From positions 50,872,180-50,936,179 of the forward strand of contig CM040741.1 of the NCBI GenBank assembly GCA_022829145.1: DNA of 64,000 bases, written 5' to 3'. Position 1 is the first letter of the stretch. Each line of letters opens with the position of its first letter. Under the pieces are notes generated by a model. The model did no database searches and was not told the DNA's origin. It saw only the letters and a program-made list of their open reading frames with translations. The translations under genes were made by a program, and so were the position numbers. This DNA comes from Albula goreensis. Its lineage: Eukaryota; Chordata; Actinopteri; Albuliformes; Albulidae. This document shows positions 13,701 to 23,428 of this stretch, piece after piece.

Positions 13701-16700
13701 CTGCTCACATTTCCCAAATCCATGATCTCACCTGCTACAGCACATCGAAAGCACAGCTCCTCACTCAGCTAATAAGCCTTCCTTAACCCTTCAGCTCCAC
13801 ATGCACAGTGCACAGCACTAGTGACCCTGACGGTGCTGGTCCTGGAGCAAGCCAAGGCAAAGACACTGAGGTAGTCAGACAGGAGAGTGATGAGACGGCA
13901 AAACCTGAGCACACATACCTGTCCTCAAGCCCCAGCCTCCTTCAGAGACAGGAGCCACCAGGTGACGCAGCAGGTGACAAGTGGCTTTCTCACGGCTTCG
14001 CAAGCTCATCTCCCGTGACAGAGACTGGGTAGAGCTTGTCCCACCGGAAAAGGCCCCTGGCGCTTGTCACAACAGTATCGCCCATTTCCTCAGAGCTGCT
14101 GTCATCTATTTTAGAGGCGATGACTTAGGGGCTGTACATACACTGGCAGCCATACTGAACCCCTGTGACGTCTGATCTTTCAGTATTCACACTGATGTGT
14201 AATCAGGGAATGCACTTCATTGTTTTTCCTCTTACTATGAAAATCTTGCAACTAGGGTGCAACACGTAAGAAGCTTGAATTTTAAGAAGTTAAGACATTC
14301 TCCTAAAAATCCTTCATTACCTACATATAACACAGTTGGTGGACTTTGTGCTTGCGAGATTTGATTGAGTCTTATGTTCCTCGTCATGTAGCAAATTCAG
14401 GAACTGTTAAGTGAAGAGCTTTTAGCAGTACTGCACTTTGAATTACTCATCAGAGGTCTCTAAAATCAGGTCCTGAGAGTCATTTGCTCATATATGCCTC
14501 AATTTGGACATTTAGGTGACTCTAACTCTTCCTTTTAATGTCATGTTCTTAAAAAGCACCCTGGAATACTCAAATGAAGAGCCCTACTGTTTTAGTATTG
14601 TGCTCTAGGCCAGTACAAAGTTATGACATAATGTCAACCTGCTCTCCCCATGGAAACTGTTTGTTGACAGCCACAGAAAGGCATTCCTACCATACCTGTG
14701 CTATAACATATTAATGGTGAGGATTCAAAGCAAGTGTGCTGTCATAGGTGGGGGTGAGGGGCATTATCTCAGTATGAGAGTATTTAATGATAGGTCACAC
14801 AGCACACATTGCATGCCAGAATGCAACATGAAATGCCTGCCCTGATTTATTTAGGTATGAAACAAACAAGCATAATCAAACAATTGGGCAGTTTTTCATT
14901 AATATAGCTGCTAATACAAAGTACCATGAGATATGATTCAGGACAAGCCAATGAATTAAAAAACATATTCCTCTACTGTATATCAAATCCTATTAACTGT
15001 GTAACTTTTTCAACAGTAGCTAATTCACAGCTACTCAAATTAGCATTAACAACACATTGCCATTCGAAAGAACACACTGATAGAAACTTAATCTGGGGGT
15101 AACAGATGTATAAACAGTGCTCAGATGTCTAAACATTAACCGTGATGCATCCACCAACAGGTTCATAGCCTTCTTAATGACTATGACAGAAATACATACA
15201 GCAAGCCCAAAAGATCATTGTATAGCATAGCGTTGGCCACAATTACTACTATACTACTGTACTAGTTTACATCATCAGAAAGATATTCCCTCAGCCCTGG
15301 ATTCTGTCCGGATTGCCTCTTTAATAGAGGCCTAAAATCTGCTCCTATCACCAAACTGCATTAACATGTAATGTTGGAGCCATTCTAAACATCTAAGTTC
15401 AGTTGAAAATTATTTTGATTCATGACAGGTGGCCCACAACTCCAGCCACTTTTGACTTTTAGCTGAAGGACTCAGTGAAATAGCTATACAGACCTCAGCA
15501 GCTCCAGCTAAACAGCCGAAACCCTGTTGATGGGAGAAGAACATGAGAGGCAGTCTGGGCTGAGGGATTCCCAGAAGTAAAACACCACCTCATGTTTATG
15601 CAGTGTGAGTCAGGCAGAAACCTCCCACTCACATTCCACTTTTAATGAGAATTTTCTTTTCCTCTTCATCGTTCCTGCTTTCTGTTACGCTCTACGCCAG
15701 ATCCCTTCAAGTCCTGAGCATACCCTCACTCTGAAACTCCTCCTAATTATTAACCAAGATTGCTCATCCACAAAATTGAGTAACTTAAAGATTCAGCGCC
15801 AAACACCAACAGCAAAAAATAAACACAAACAAAGCCCTGTTCATTTGTTTACTTTGGAAAGATCTGCAATGCCTCCAAAACAGGAAATCAGACAGACAAT
15901 AAAATGTAAGAATATGCTTAAATGAGCATCCAGTCACAGCCCACCACTGGGCCAGCATCCAGCCCCCGCAGTCTCAAATGGTGTTTGTGGTTAAAAACAG
16001 GAAATATCTGCCCAGAAAATCACTAATAAGAGGGATGGAGAGGAGGATATATCAACCCAAAAATGTCTGAACAAAACAAAAACAATATTCCTGATACATA
16101 TATCTTGTGGCTTTACGTCACAGTCTAATTAGGTGTCGAAGTAACAAAATGGTAAAGGAACTGGGGTTATAAGTTTGTAGGGACCTTTTGACCAAACCTG
16201 AACTTCAGGTTACTTTGCTGCTTTGGTAAATATCCAGCTGTATTTGGATGGTATACAAAAAAGTAAACTGTGTAAGTCACTCTGGATAAGAGCATCTGCT
16301 CAGAAAATTAAAAATGCAAAGGAAAACAACACATTTTTGTGCCACTTAATGCAGAATTGACCTTAAGAAGCACACAACTAAATATTCATGTAGATTAAAT
16401 AATGTAATATAAAATGGCAAAGTGTCCAGGAGCCCACAGTGACAGATATTAAGCTCAAAGCTCAAAAAAGACACAGCCTCAAACTCTTCCTGCAAGTCTT
16501 ACACTCTAACGTAATTATAACATAAGCCTTACTGTATGTCAACACAGCTTTGATTTATCCTTCCCAGGAAAACAGAACACAAAACAGCTTTTCTACAAAG
16601 TTGAAATTTTTGTTTCATTTTTTTACTCTATACTCCAGAGTATTTTTCTGCCAATGAAACTTTTTTTCTAAACTGAACTAATTTCATAATACAATAAAAA

Positions 16701-18330
16701 TGAAAGAGAGAGAGAGAAAGACAGAAAAAAGAAGGGAGGCTTAAAAAAGCTTTATCATGCGGTGTGACACTTCGAAAGTCAGTGACCTTTCTATTCACAA
16801 CCAAAAATAAGAGGGGGGTGGCAGCTTTTGTCTGCACCAACCCCCTTACATTCCATGCGCAAAGTTCCCACCCTCATCGTGTGACCATGTGGCCCATTTT
16901 GGTATGAATCATTCTCTCTGAATGACTGAAGCAGGTCACCGCACTGCAGATTACTGATCTCAGGTACCTCGGCTCTCCTGCCTGTGTTTGGCTCATTATT
17001 GCCTGTTTCACTGCCCTTACTGCAGCATTACTGATTCAGCTGAATTAACAACATGGCCAAATCCCAGCCAGATCATTATAGAGCCTACCATGCTTCACAG
17101 TCTGTACCCAGCACAAATCTGAGGAGACATACAGCTGTTTTGTTTGTGTATTCAACTAACAAAGTCATAATTTTTTACAGCCCTGTTAACGGATTTTCTG
17201 ACCAGATTACTTCAGCTATGTTTCCCACCTGAAAATACAGCCAGTCCAACCACAGCTGTCTTCAATTATCACCTCACATTAGCGGCTTGTCACGGTCAGG
17301 CATGTGTGTGAAGTAGGTTTTTAGAGGGGAACTGAATGCTACTTTTTGTCTCAGGAATTATTTACAGAATGAGTACATAGTTGCTGTCTCTTGCTGATAA
17401 GCACCTTAGGAATTTTCACAGAGCATTAATGACTTAAAGTAATTTGACAAAAGTCATTCCTTTTTGAGTTATATAGCCCTGATAAGGATGCCCATTCTAC
17501 CTAAATAAATAAATGACAAAGCTACAGAAATAAATCTGTAGATCTACAGGTGGTACTGTGTGGGATTTGGTACTGCCTGGATTGAAATAAAAACATGCCT
17601 TATAATTACAATAATTTTGACATAACACTGAACATGACAGGAAACTTTACTCTGCCATGAAATCCACATTTTGATTAAAGGAAATGCATATTTGTGTTTG
17701 CACATTACACATCATAATGGTAACAAATGGAAATAAGACCTGTCATCTACTCAGACCGCATGGAAGGAGGGAGTTCAGTTCTCCGTTTTACAGTTACTAC
17801 CAAAAGGGTTTGGCACACTGCGGTAAACTCTCAGAATGATTCCAATACATTTGTGTCTTCACTCAAGTACAGTTGTGATTTTGATCTCTTCCTTCCTCCA
17901 AGTCCCTGAGAGAGAGGGGACTTTATTTCCAGTTGTTGAGGTGCACGTGCTGAGTACACGTGGTAGAGCGCATAGGCACGAGCAGACCCAGAGTGAACGT
18001 CAGGTTTTCCCTCCGTTGTTACCATGGCAACCACAAGAAGGCCTGCTCCATCATGATGTGTGAGAGCAGGGAGGAGGATGTGGATGGTCACAGGGTGTGT
18101 TAGCCAATCAAATCAGTCTCTGGCTTTTCAGGTGGTTCTCACAAGCAAAATATGCATGTTTTTCTTTTCAAACTCAGCTATGTTACCATGGAAATCCATT
18201 CTTACCTGTGCCATTGGCGTTGGGGTCCTCCAGCTCTACCAGCTCCTTTGACGGGACACGAATGGGTGTCTCAGCTTCAGGTGTCTTAAAGTGTCCCTCA
18301 GAATCGGAGCTGTGAGTGTGAGGGAGAAAG

Positions 18331-18405
<75 letters not shown>

Positions 18406-20866
18406 CAGAAAGAAAGAATAACATGAGTAGCTGCCCAGATCTATCCCCTGCCCCTTGCCCTGCCTCTGGGCTTTCAAGAGGACCCCAGAAAGACAAACAC
18501 AGATGAAAATATCATTCAGTATGAAAAGACCAGTAAGACCATGAACATCAAAGGCCCACAGCATGTCAAAAGTTCACAGGGAAGGTAACCAACATAGCCC
18601 TCCCCCTGGCCCCCATTCCGCCCCTCCATACATTCTGCAAGCACCTGCAGATCTGAGGCTGGAGAATTCCAGTTGGTTTTGGAGAAAAAATAACCTACAG
18701 CTACTTCCTAGAGGGAGAGTGATTTTACTTCCTTGACAGAAGAGTTGTGAGGTTTCTTGTTTTTGGCTGAGGCAGGAGCAGCTTCACTTCTGGCCCTGGA
18801 GGCAGAAGGGCAGAGCTGAACGTTGGGCCACTGGGCCTGGGAGAGCCCCCTCCCCCACATTCTCTCTGTATAACCACCTGCAAATGAGTTAGCACCTGCG
18901 CTTAACTATACTCTTTACCTACTGCTATTAAAACCCCAGCAGGGGACATGAGAACAGGGATCATTAGTGCAGTTGAAGATATTATACCTCTGAAGTCTTG
19001 TATCCTCCCAGGAGTAGCCAAACATAAACCAAACATATCTTTGTCACAGTCATTTCCTCCCTGTAGAGGGCAACCTCCAATGACCCCTGAAATAATTTGT
19101 CACCAATCAGCCACTTGTTGATGTAATACCAGTCAAGTAAACAATTATAAAATGTACAAATATTTGAACTGAAGACTTAACATAGTAATCACACAGACAG
19201 TACAGAATGAACTCAAAATAGTATTTTTTTTTTATTTAACTTAAACAATTACTTAAAAATAACTCAAGTCCATCAGCACCCCTTTATAGCACTGAACTGG
19301 CTGTACAGATGTACAGTGAAACCTTTTTCCAGAATACAAACATCACTTCAGTTCAGGTGGAGAGGAATGGATTTATTATGACAAACCTGGAGAATAATTA
19401 GATGGCAGATTGAGAATTTGGCCAAGACACTGGGGAACCTCTTGCTATTAAAGGCCCTTATTAAACTCTATCAGACACTTGCAGTCAGCCCAGGCCCAGC
19501 TCTGAGCTTACCTGCCTAATAGTTTCATCTAATAATGCACAATCTTATTTCAGGGTACACAGTGTACCCTGAGTCAACCCCCTCTCCCCACAAGAGGGCC
19601 ATACTGCACACAGCCACCTGAGCACAGTGTAAACAAATAGCTAATGCTTAGAGAAAAGAAGCACCACACACAGCTTTAGTACTGCAGTGGAGGATGGGAT
19701 GAGTACTACAGAAAAAAGCTTTCATAACCCTCACACCTCCCCATAAACATACATGCACACACAAAACAACACAGAAACATGTACACAATACAGCAACAAA
19801 GAACTGTATACAAACTGCCTCAACATGGGCAAACACATTCACGCATGTTGCAGCCACAATGAATACACTTACACAAACAAAACAGCCCTCACACACCACA
19901 CATTTGCACACACACACAAATGCAATTTACCTTGTAAAGAGCACTTATAACAGGCAAATTACCATGCCGCCTTCATACTGCTTTGTAAATCCATCAGGAA
20001 ACGTAAGAGGAAGTGAACCGATAGTGTTATCTGAGAGAGGGTGCTATGTTATCTGGCGCGCGCTGGAGCAGAACAAAAGGACCATAAACAAAGGGCAAGA
20101 CCGCATTTGTGAGCTGATCTGTGTCCATCAGTGAGGAGTGTAAACGTCAAAGACCTCAGATCAGCCCAAGGGGTGATGCGGTGTGAACTATCACTGGGGA
20201 GTCAGGGATCAGGCAATCGCGCAATGTCCATCTTCACACCTCCCCTCTGAAGCCCCCCAGCACATGCAGTCTCAGCCAAAGGAGTGGCTATAGAGGAGCA
20301 AGCCTGCTGACAGGAACATAACGTGACAGGGCGCAGTGGTTCTCGGGAGCATGCTCCGTCTGCTTTTCCATCTGTCTGTCGACCATGCCTCTCCCCACTG
20401 TGCAATACTAACTCATAAACACAGCGCCTGGCTTCCCACGGATCATCACTCTGACAGGTGGAATTAATGGCATTCTCTACCACGGAGACACACAAACACA
20501 CGATATACACAAACACCAAATACAGCCACAACAAAGAAAAAACACACAAAATACAGCCACAACAAAGACACACAAACACACGGACAAACATGAAACAAAC
20601 GCAAAATGATACACACACAAACAAACAAAAAATCACAAACAAAAACACTAACACACACTCATGTACCTCGGAGACCGTGGGACTTGTCGTCTTCCAGAGA
20701 GACTCTCTTCCTCAGGAGAGAGCTCTTCATCCACCCTCATATCTGCCCCCTCCTCTTCCTCCTTCATCTCCTCCCCATCCTCCTCCTCCCCATCCTCTCC
20801 CCCACCTCGAACTGCCGACCAAGTCCACTTGGCCCACTGGACTGGCGATAGCATGGACCAGGACAT
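1687..20866 (-). CDS. tacc1: tacc1: transforming acidic coiled-coil protein 1, whole coding span (13 exons)
   Basis: Coding exons on the minus strand, 5' to 3': 20866-20667, 18309-18206, 13156-12090, 9632-9572, 8262-8085, 6375-6323, 5282-5145, 4660-4584, 3978-3935, 3820-3660, 3061-2955, 2484-2364, 1755-1687. Every junction is GT-AG and the phases match. The sum is 2380 nt, one base more than a multiple of three; the surplus lies in exon 3 near 12542. The corrected product is about 792 residues, versus roughly 800 in mammals. The N-terminus contains [17 protein letters not shown], nearly identical to mammalian TACC1. Three SDP-like repeats (FDPD/DPSQW/FNPD...PF) lie at about residues 245-395, and the TACC coiled coil covers about 585-792. 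Family knowledge: TACC proteins bind the chTOG/XMAP215 microtubule polymerase and act at centrosomes, spindles and microtubule plus ends. The [11 protein letters not shown]-type and EDEQRT..SQ motifs point to TACC1 over TACC2 or TACC3. Confidence 0.95.
2364..2484 (-). CDS. tacc1: tacc1 exon 12 (TACC coiled coil)
   Basis: It encodes [20 protein letters not shown] followed by [18 protein letters not shown]. The [10 protein letters not shown] wording matches TACC1 over its paralogues. Phases are 2 in and 0 out. The donor is GTGAGG. Confidence 0.95.
2955..3061 (-). CDS. tacc1: tacc1 exon 11 (TACC coiled coil)
   Basis: It encodes [20 protein letters not shown] and [15 protein letters not shown], typical TACC coiled-coil heptads. 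Phases are 0 in and 2 out. The donor is GTAAGA. Confidence 0.95.
3660..3820 (-). CDS. tacc1: tacc1 exon 10 (TACC coiled coil)
   Basis: It encodes [18 protein letters not shown], then [20 protein letters not shown] and RRYENMK..LEGFKK, the most conserved part of the family. Phases are 1 in and 0 out. The donor is GTCAGT. The Ser/Gln-rich start resembles TACC1, not TACC3. Confidence 0.96.
3935..3978 (-). CDS. tacc1: tacc1 exon 9 (TACC coiled coil)
   Basis: A 44-nt microexon with no ATG-initiated ORF. It encodes [14 protein letters not shown], an almost invariant TACC-domain segment. Phases are 2 in and 1 out. The acceptor is TTCATAG and the donor is GTGAGT. Confidence 0.94.
4201..4459. repeat. 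Foldback (inverted-repeat) element in tacc1 intron 8
   Basis: Arms of about 95 nt at 4201-4296 and 4367-4459 are imperfect reverse complements, sharing for example GACTGATAAATATTCCAAGT and CACAGATCCA. The loop carries a second, direct copy (4309-4353) of the sequence at 4171-4215, which begins ATGGGTATATTTCCT. The structure resembles a MITE or foldback transposon. No coding capacity is seen. Confidence 0.75.
4584..4660 (-). CDS. tacc1: tacc1 exon 8 (TACC coiled coil)
   Basis: It encodes [20 protein letters not shown] and EVMEMR, part of the TACC coiled coil and near-identical to TACC1 and TACC2. Phases are 0 in and 2 out. The donor is GTATGG. Confidence 0.95.
5145..5282 (-). CDS. tacc1: tacc1 exon 7 (start of TACC domain)
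   Basis: 46 codons ending [22 protein letters not shown], the TACC1 segment that leads into the coiled coil. Phase 0 at both ends. The acceptor is CCCTTACAG and the donor is GTAACAG. Confidence 0.94.
6323..6375 (-). CDS. tacc1: tacc1 exon 6
   Basis: A 53-nt exon encoding [17 protein letters not shown]. Supported by a pyrimidine-rich acceptor (CTTTCTTTTAG), a GTGAGT donor, incoming phase 1 from exon 5 and outgoing phase 0 into exon 7. I recognise no specific conserved motif, so support comes mainly from splice structure and phase. Confidence 0.78.
8085..8262 (-). CDS. tacc1: tacc1 exon 5 (ATDEEKLAS motif)
   Basis: It starts [17 protein letters not shown] and continues with [11 protein letters not shown], the motif shared by TACC1 and TACC2, then a Pro/Lys-rich stretch. 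Two donors in the same phase are possible: GTGAGC after 8085 (used here) and GTAAGC after 8070, which would add five residues. The acceptor is CCACAG. Confidence 0.9.
9572..9632 (-). CDS. tacc1: tacc1 exon 4
   Basis: This small 61-nt exon was found by hand because it lacks an ATG-initiated ORF. It encodes [20 protein letters not shown], matching the CKVKKYE..L.LD.C segment after the LITSG motif in TACC1. Phases are 2 in and 0 out. The acceptor is TTGTAG and the donor is GTAAGA. Confidence 0.9.
12090..13156 (-). CDS. tacc1: tacc1 exon 3 (large SDP-repeat exon, with a one-base frame disruption)
   Basis: This is the central exon, about 355 codons. It holds three repeats of the TACC SDP type: [33 protein letters not shown] and [19 protein letters not shown], followed by [11 protein letters not shown]. 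The frame from the acceptor meets TAA at 12534-12536. The conserved sequence [12 protein letters not shown], similar to a PRKLG motif in human TACC1, continues one base out of frame from about 12541 down. Removing one base near 12542 restores a single frame through the exon. The donor is GTGAGT. Confidence 0.9.
16272..16303 (+). repeat. Teleost SINE-like 3' tail fragment
   Basis: GTAAGTCACTCTGGATAAGA followed by GCATCTGCTCAG resembles the 'TAAGTCGCTCTGGATAAGAGCGTCTGCTAAATGA' type tail that is very common in teleost genomes. It lies in tacc1 intron 2. Only the tail is recognised; the family is not assigned. Confidence 0.5.
18206..18309 (-). CDS. tacc1: tacc1 exon 2
   Basis: It encodes [18 protein letters not shown] and a short acidic tail, the signature that follows the N-terminal block in TACC1. 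The acceptor is CACTCACAG and the donor is GTAAGA. Incoming phase 2 and outgoing phase 1 match exons 1 and 3. A long CTTT microsatellite lies just upstream of the acceptor (18331-18418). Confidence 0.93.
18331..18418. repeat. (GAAA)n / (CTTT)n microsatellite
   Basis: About 20 GAAA units on the plus strand with a few interruptions. On the transcribed minus strand it reads CTTT and lies about 22 nt upstream of the tacc1 exon 2 acceptor, in the branch-point and polypyrimidine zone. Confidence 0.97.
18729..18795 (-). other. Possible cryptic or alternative tacc1 exon
   Basis: A strong acceptor (CCCTTCTGCCTCCAG) precedes an open frame reading [20 protein letters not shown], ending at a weak GTAAAA donor. 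In this best-looking frame the outgoing phase does not fit exon 2 or exon 3, so it may be a decoy site. Not included in the gene model. Confidence 0.2.
20667..20866 (-). CDS. tacc1: tacc1 exon 1 (start codon, conserved N-terminus)
   Basis: The ATG at 20866-20864 opens [20 protein letters not shown], which matches the start of mammalian TACC1. An acidic Glu/Asp-rich stretch follows, then a Ser/Arg-rich end. The exon ends in phase 2 at a GTACATG donor. The upstream boundary is not fixed: the 5'UTR probably runs on directly into 20867-21400. Confidence 0.92.
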
Positions 20867-21400
20867 CTCACTAAGCTGTATTTGCAGGCAACAGAGCAGA
20901 CGGTTGCCTCTATCAGAAAAACCGCTTCACTCTTTCTTCCTCCCAGGTTCTCTCACTTGATCACAGATGCAGTGTTTTAGAGCATGGGTAGACCCTAAAT
21001 GACTTCACTCATCTTGTTTTCACATTTCCAAGCAGCACACCCTCCCGCCCTCACTCCTCATCTTCCAAGCACTGATACTAACACCTCCCGCCTCCGGGGA
21101 TCAACTGTGGAAAACACAAAAAAAAACAGCTTCTCCCTCTTCTTTCTTCAAGTGTGTGAAAATGTGAGCGCTCCTTCAATCTCCCCCAGAAGCTCCAGTC
21201 CTCCAATCTTGTGCTCTATCACGCTCTCTCTATTTCTCTTTCCAAGTGCTCCCTCTCTCACTGCCTCACAGCTTTGAATACCACAGCAGTGATCAGCTGG
21301 CTGCCAGAGCTCAAAGCCTGCCTGGGTCCCCGCCTCCTCCCTCCTCTCTCTCTCAGGACCGGTCTATTGTCAGAGAAGACAGGGGGAGGTGTGGAGTGGA
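20867..21400 (-). promoter_or_regulatory. tacc1: Probable 5'UTR/promoter of the exon 1 tacc1 transcript
   Basis: The minus strand directly upstream of the start codon contains purine-rich leader-like sequence, and further up a GGAGGCGGGGAC block that resembles an Sp1-type GC box (around 21330-21345). This is inferred from position; no TATA box or start site was identified. Confidence 0.35.
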
Positions 21401-23409
21401 ACCTCCCTGCTTCTAAAGAATGCCTGGCTCCTTGTGTAGAGTGGTGTTGCAGTAACCCTGTTTTTGATGGAGTGGTCTGTTCTTGTTATTCAAGCCAGAG
21501 GAGGAGAGGGAGGAGGAGTGGAGTCCCGCTCAAAAGACAGGCAGGGGCGCAGAGCGTATGCTCAAACAGGAGGGTCCTGGAATGTGAACCCCACAGCTTT
21601 CCCTTCTGGAGCTCCTGGGGACTTGCAGACATCAGATTGGCTGATAAATCTGGTTCCAGTTGGTTACATTTTTTACCTTTGTGAGAGATTTCTTTTAGAT
21701 CAAGTAGAAAACATTGTGTTGATTTAGATTTTGAAAATACATTTCTTCCTTTTCTCTGAATTTTTAATGCCAACACTTACTGCCACAACTTCTGCTGTAC
21801 GTTTTGGAGTACACATGTATGCGCATACCCTCCTCTGAAATATGATGTTAGAAGCCACTTCTTTTCATATGGAGGTTCAAAAGCTTGCATTGACATAAGT
21901 CAGACTCAACTGGGTTTCCTTTAGGGTATTCTAACCTCATGGTTACACATTTAATCTCAGTTTAGACATAGTCGCAAAGCGGATGAACTATTACATCAAG
22001 TAATATCCATTGATCTTCATTATCATGTTTGCTAAGCAACTTATTTTTATTTTTATTATAAACAAAAAGCCATGCTCCATCCTTTTTTTCTGGGGACTGC
22101 AGTGAGTTACCAAAGGAGGGCTGTGTGTGCCCAGGGCCATCATTCCCGCTTGTGCACACAAGTTCAACAGGTAGCCACAGGGAACTGGATCTTCTGCTTC
22201 ACAAAAAACCTGTCTCCCATGAAGCCCTTATCACTGGAAATCTGCAGCCCGCAGACACGCTGGATGCTAAACCAGTCACCAAACTGAACAGGAGCAATAT
22301 ATCACTGGGAATAAGAATATTTACATTTACTTTAAACTACTTTATTGCACTGCCATAATGCATTTTTAAACATGGTAGCGATTCAATATGAGACAGTCAA
22401 TATGAGTGCCATATCCAGCAGGCCAGGATTGAGTGCAGTTTCATTAGTGGTTTTGTCTCACAGAGAAACACAGAGAGATGTGGATTGTCCATTACAAGCA
22501 TGGTTCCATACCTCTTAAACATCCTTAAGGATGCAGAGTAACACTTTGTTTTCAGTTAAAGCTGTCAAACTAACTCATAATTCTGAGTCCTGCAGTCCAG
22601 TAAATATTCTCTTCACAATGAATCATGGTGCCCCATGGGAAACACGGTACTGCTTTTTTCCCTTTTTTTGGTTTTCTCCTCAGTTTGGAAACCCCAGTTG
22701 TGCCTCTTGAGTTACAGCTCTAACACCCATTCTCACACACCAAGAGCAATGTAGGATCCCTGTAGTTTCAATGGCATAATCCTGATCCCTCCTTACACAT
22801 AATGCTAATACAGGCTGCTTTCAGCCCTGTACAGTGCACTATTGATACCAACACTGGCCAGCTCTCCCTCTCAGATCTCCTAAGAGCTACACTTTCAGCT
22901 CACCCCATGTCTCTGCCTCAGACTAGTTCAGTTGTTGCTGCTGGTAATAAATGGAAGCTCACGGAGCACAACTTATCAGTGGCAATGCCGTGACCTCTTA
23001 AAAGCTGATTGAACTGCAGTGTCTATCAAAATGAACTAAAATGTCTCTGAAGTAGAATACACACTGTGTAGTTTTTTATTCACATTGAGATATTGAATTT
23101 GAATGTCAGAGCTAGTGAGTTTTGGGGTTGGAAAACAGGCCTGTCACATCTGTTGAAGGAATAAGAGGCACATGTGGTTTGAGGGCTCATTTGCTAAGCT
23201 GTAGTTAGTCATTCTCCCGCTTCCTGACACAATGCACAATTCACAGTGGTCTGACACGCTGGTCAGGACCAATATAGCTTGACATTGTCTGAATAGCTAT
23301 TTCTTTCGTGTTTCAGCCGTAGTAAACCTTATGATTTTTAACTACATAATGGTCCTGAATATGGTTTGAATCGGGGAGACACATGCACAACCCCCAACCC
23401 CCAACCCCC

Positions 23410-23428
23410 CCACACACACACACACACA
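23410..23428. repeat. (CA)n microsatellite
   Basis: An uninterrupted CA run following a C-rich stretch. Confidence 0.9.

Noticed and set aside
18236-18564. Lys/Glu/Arg or Phe/Leu/Ser repeat ORFs
   Set aside because: Translation of the GAAA microsatellite.
20202-20654. 150-codon minus-strand ORF rich in Val, Cys and Phe
   Set aside because: Translation of CA-rich repeats (ACACAAACAC units) in tacc1 intron 1.
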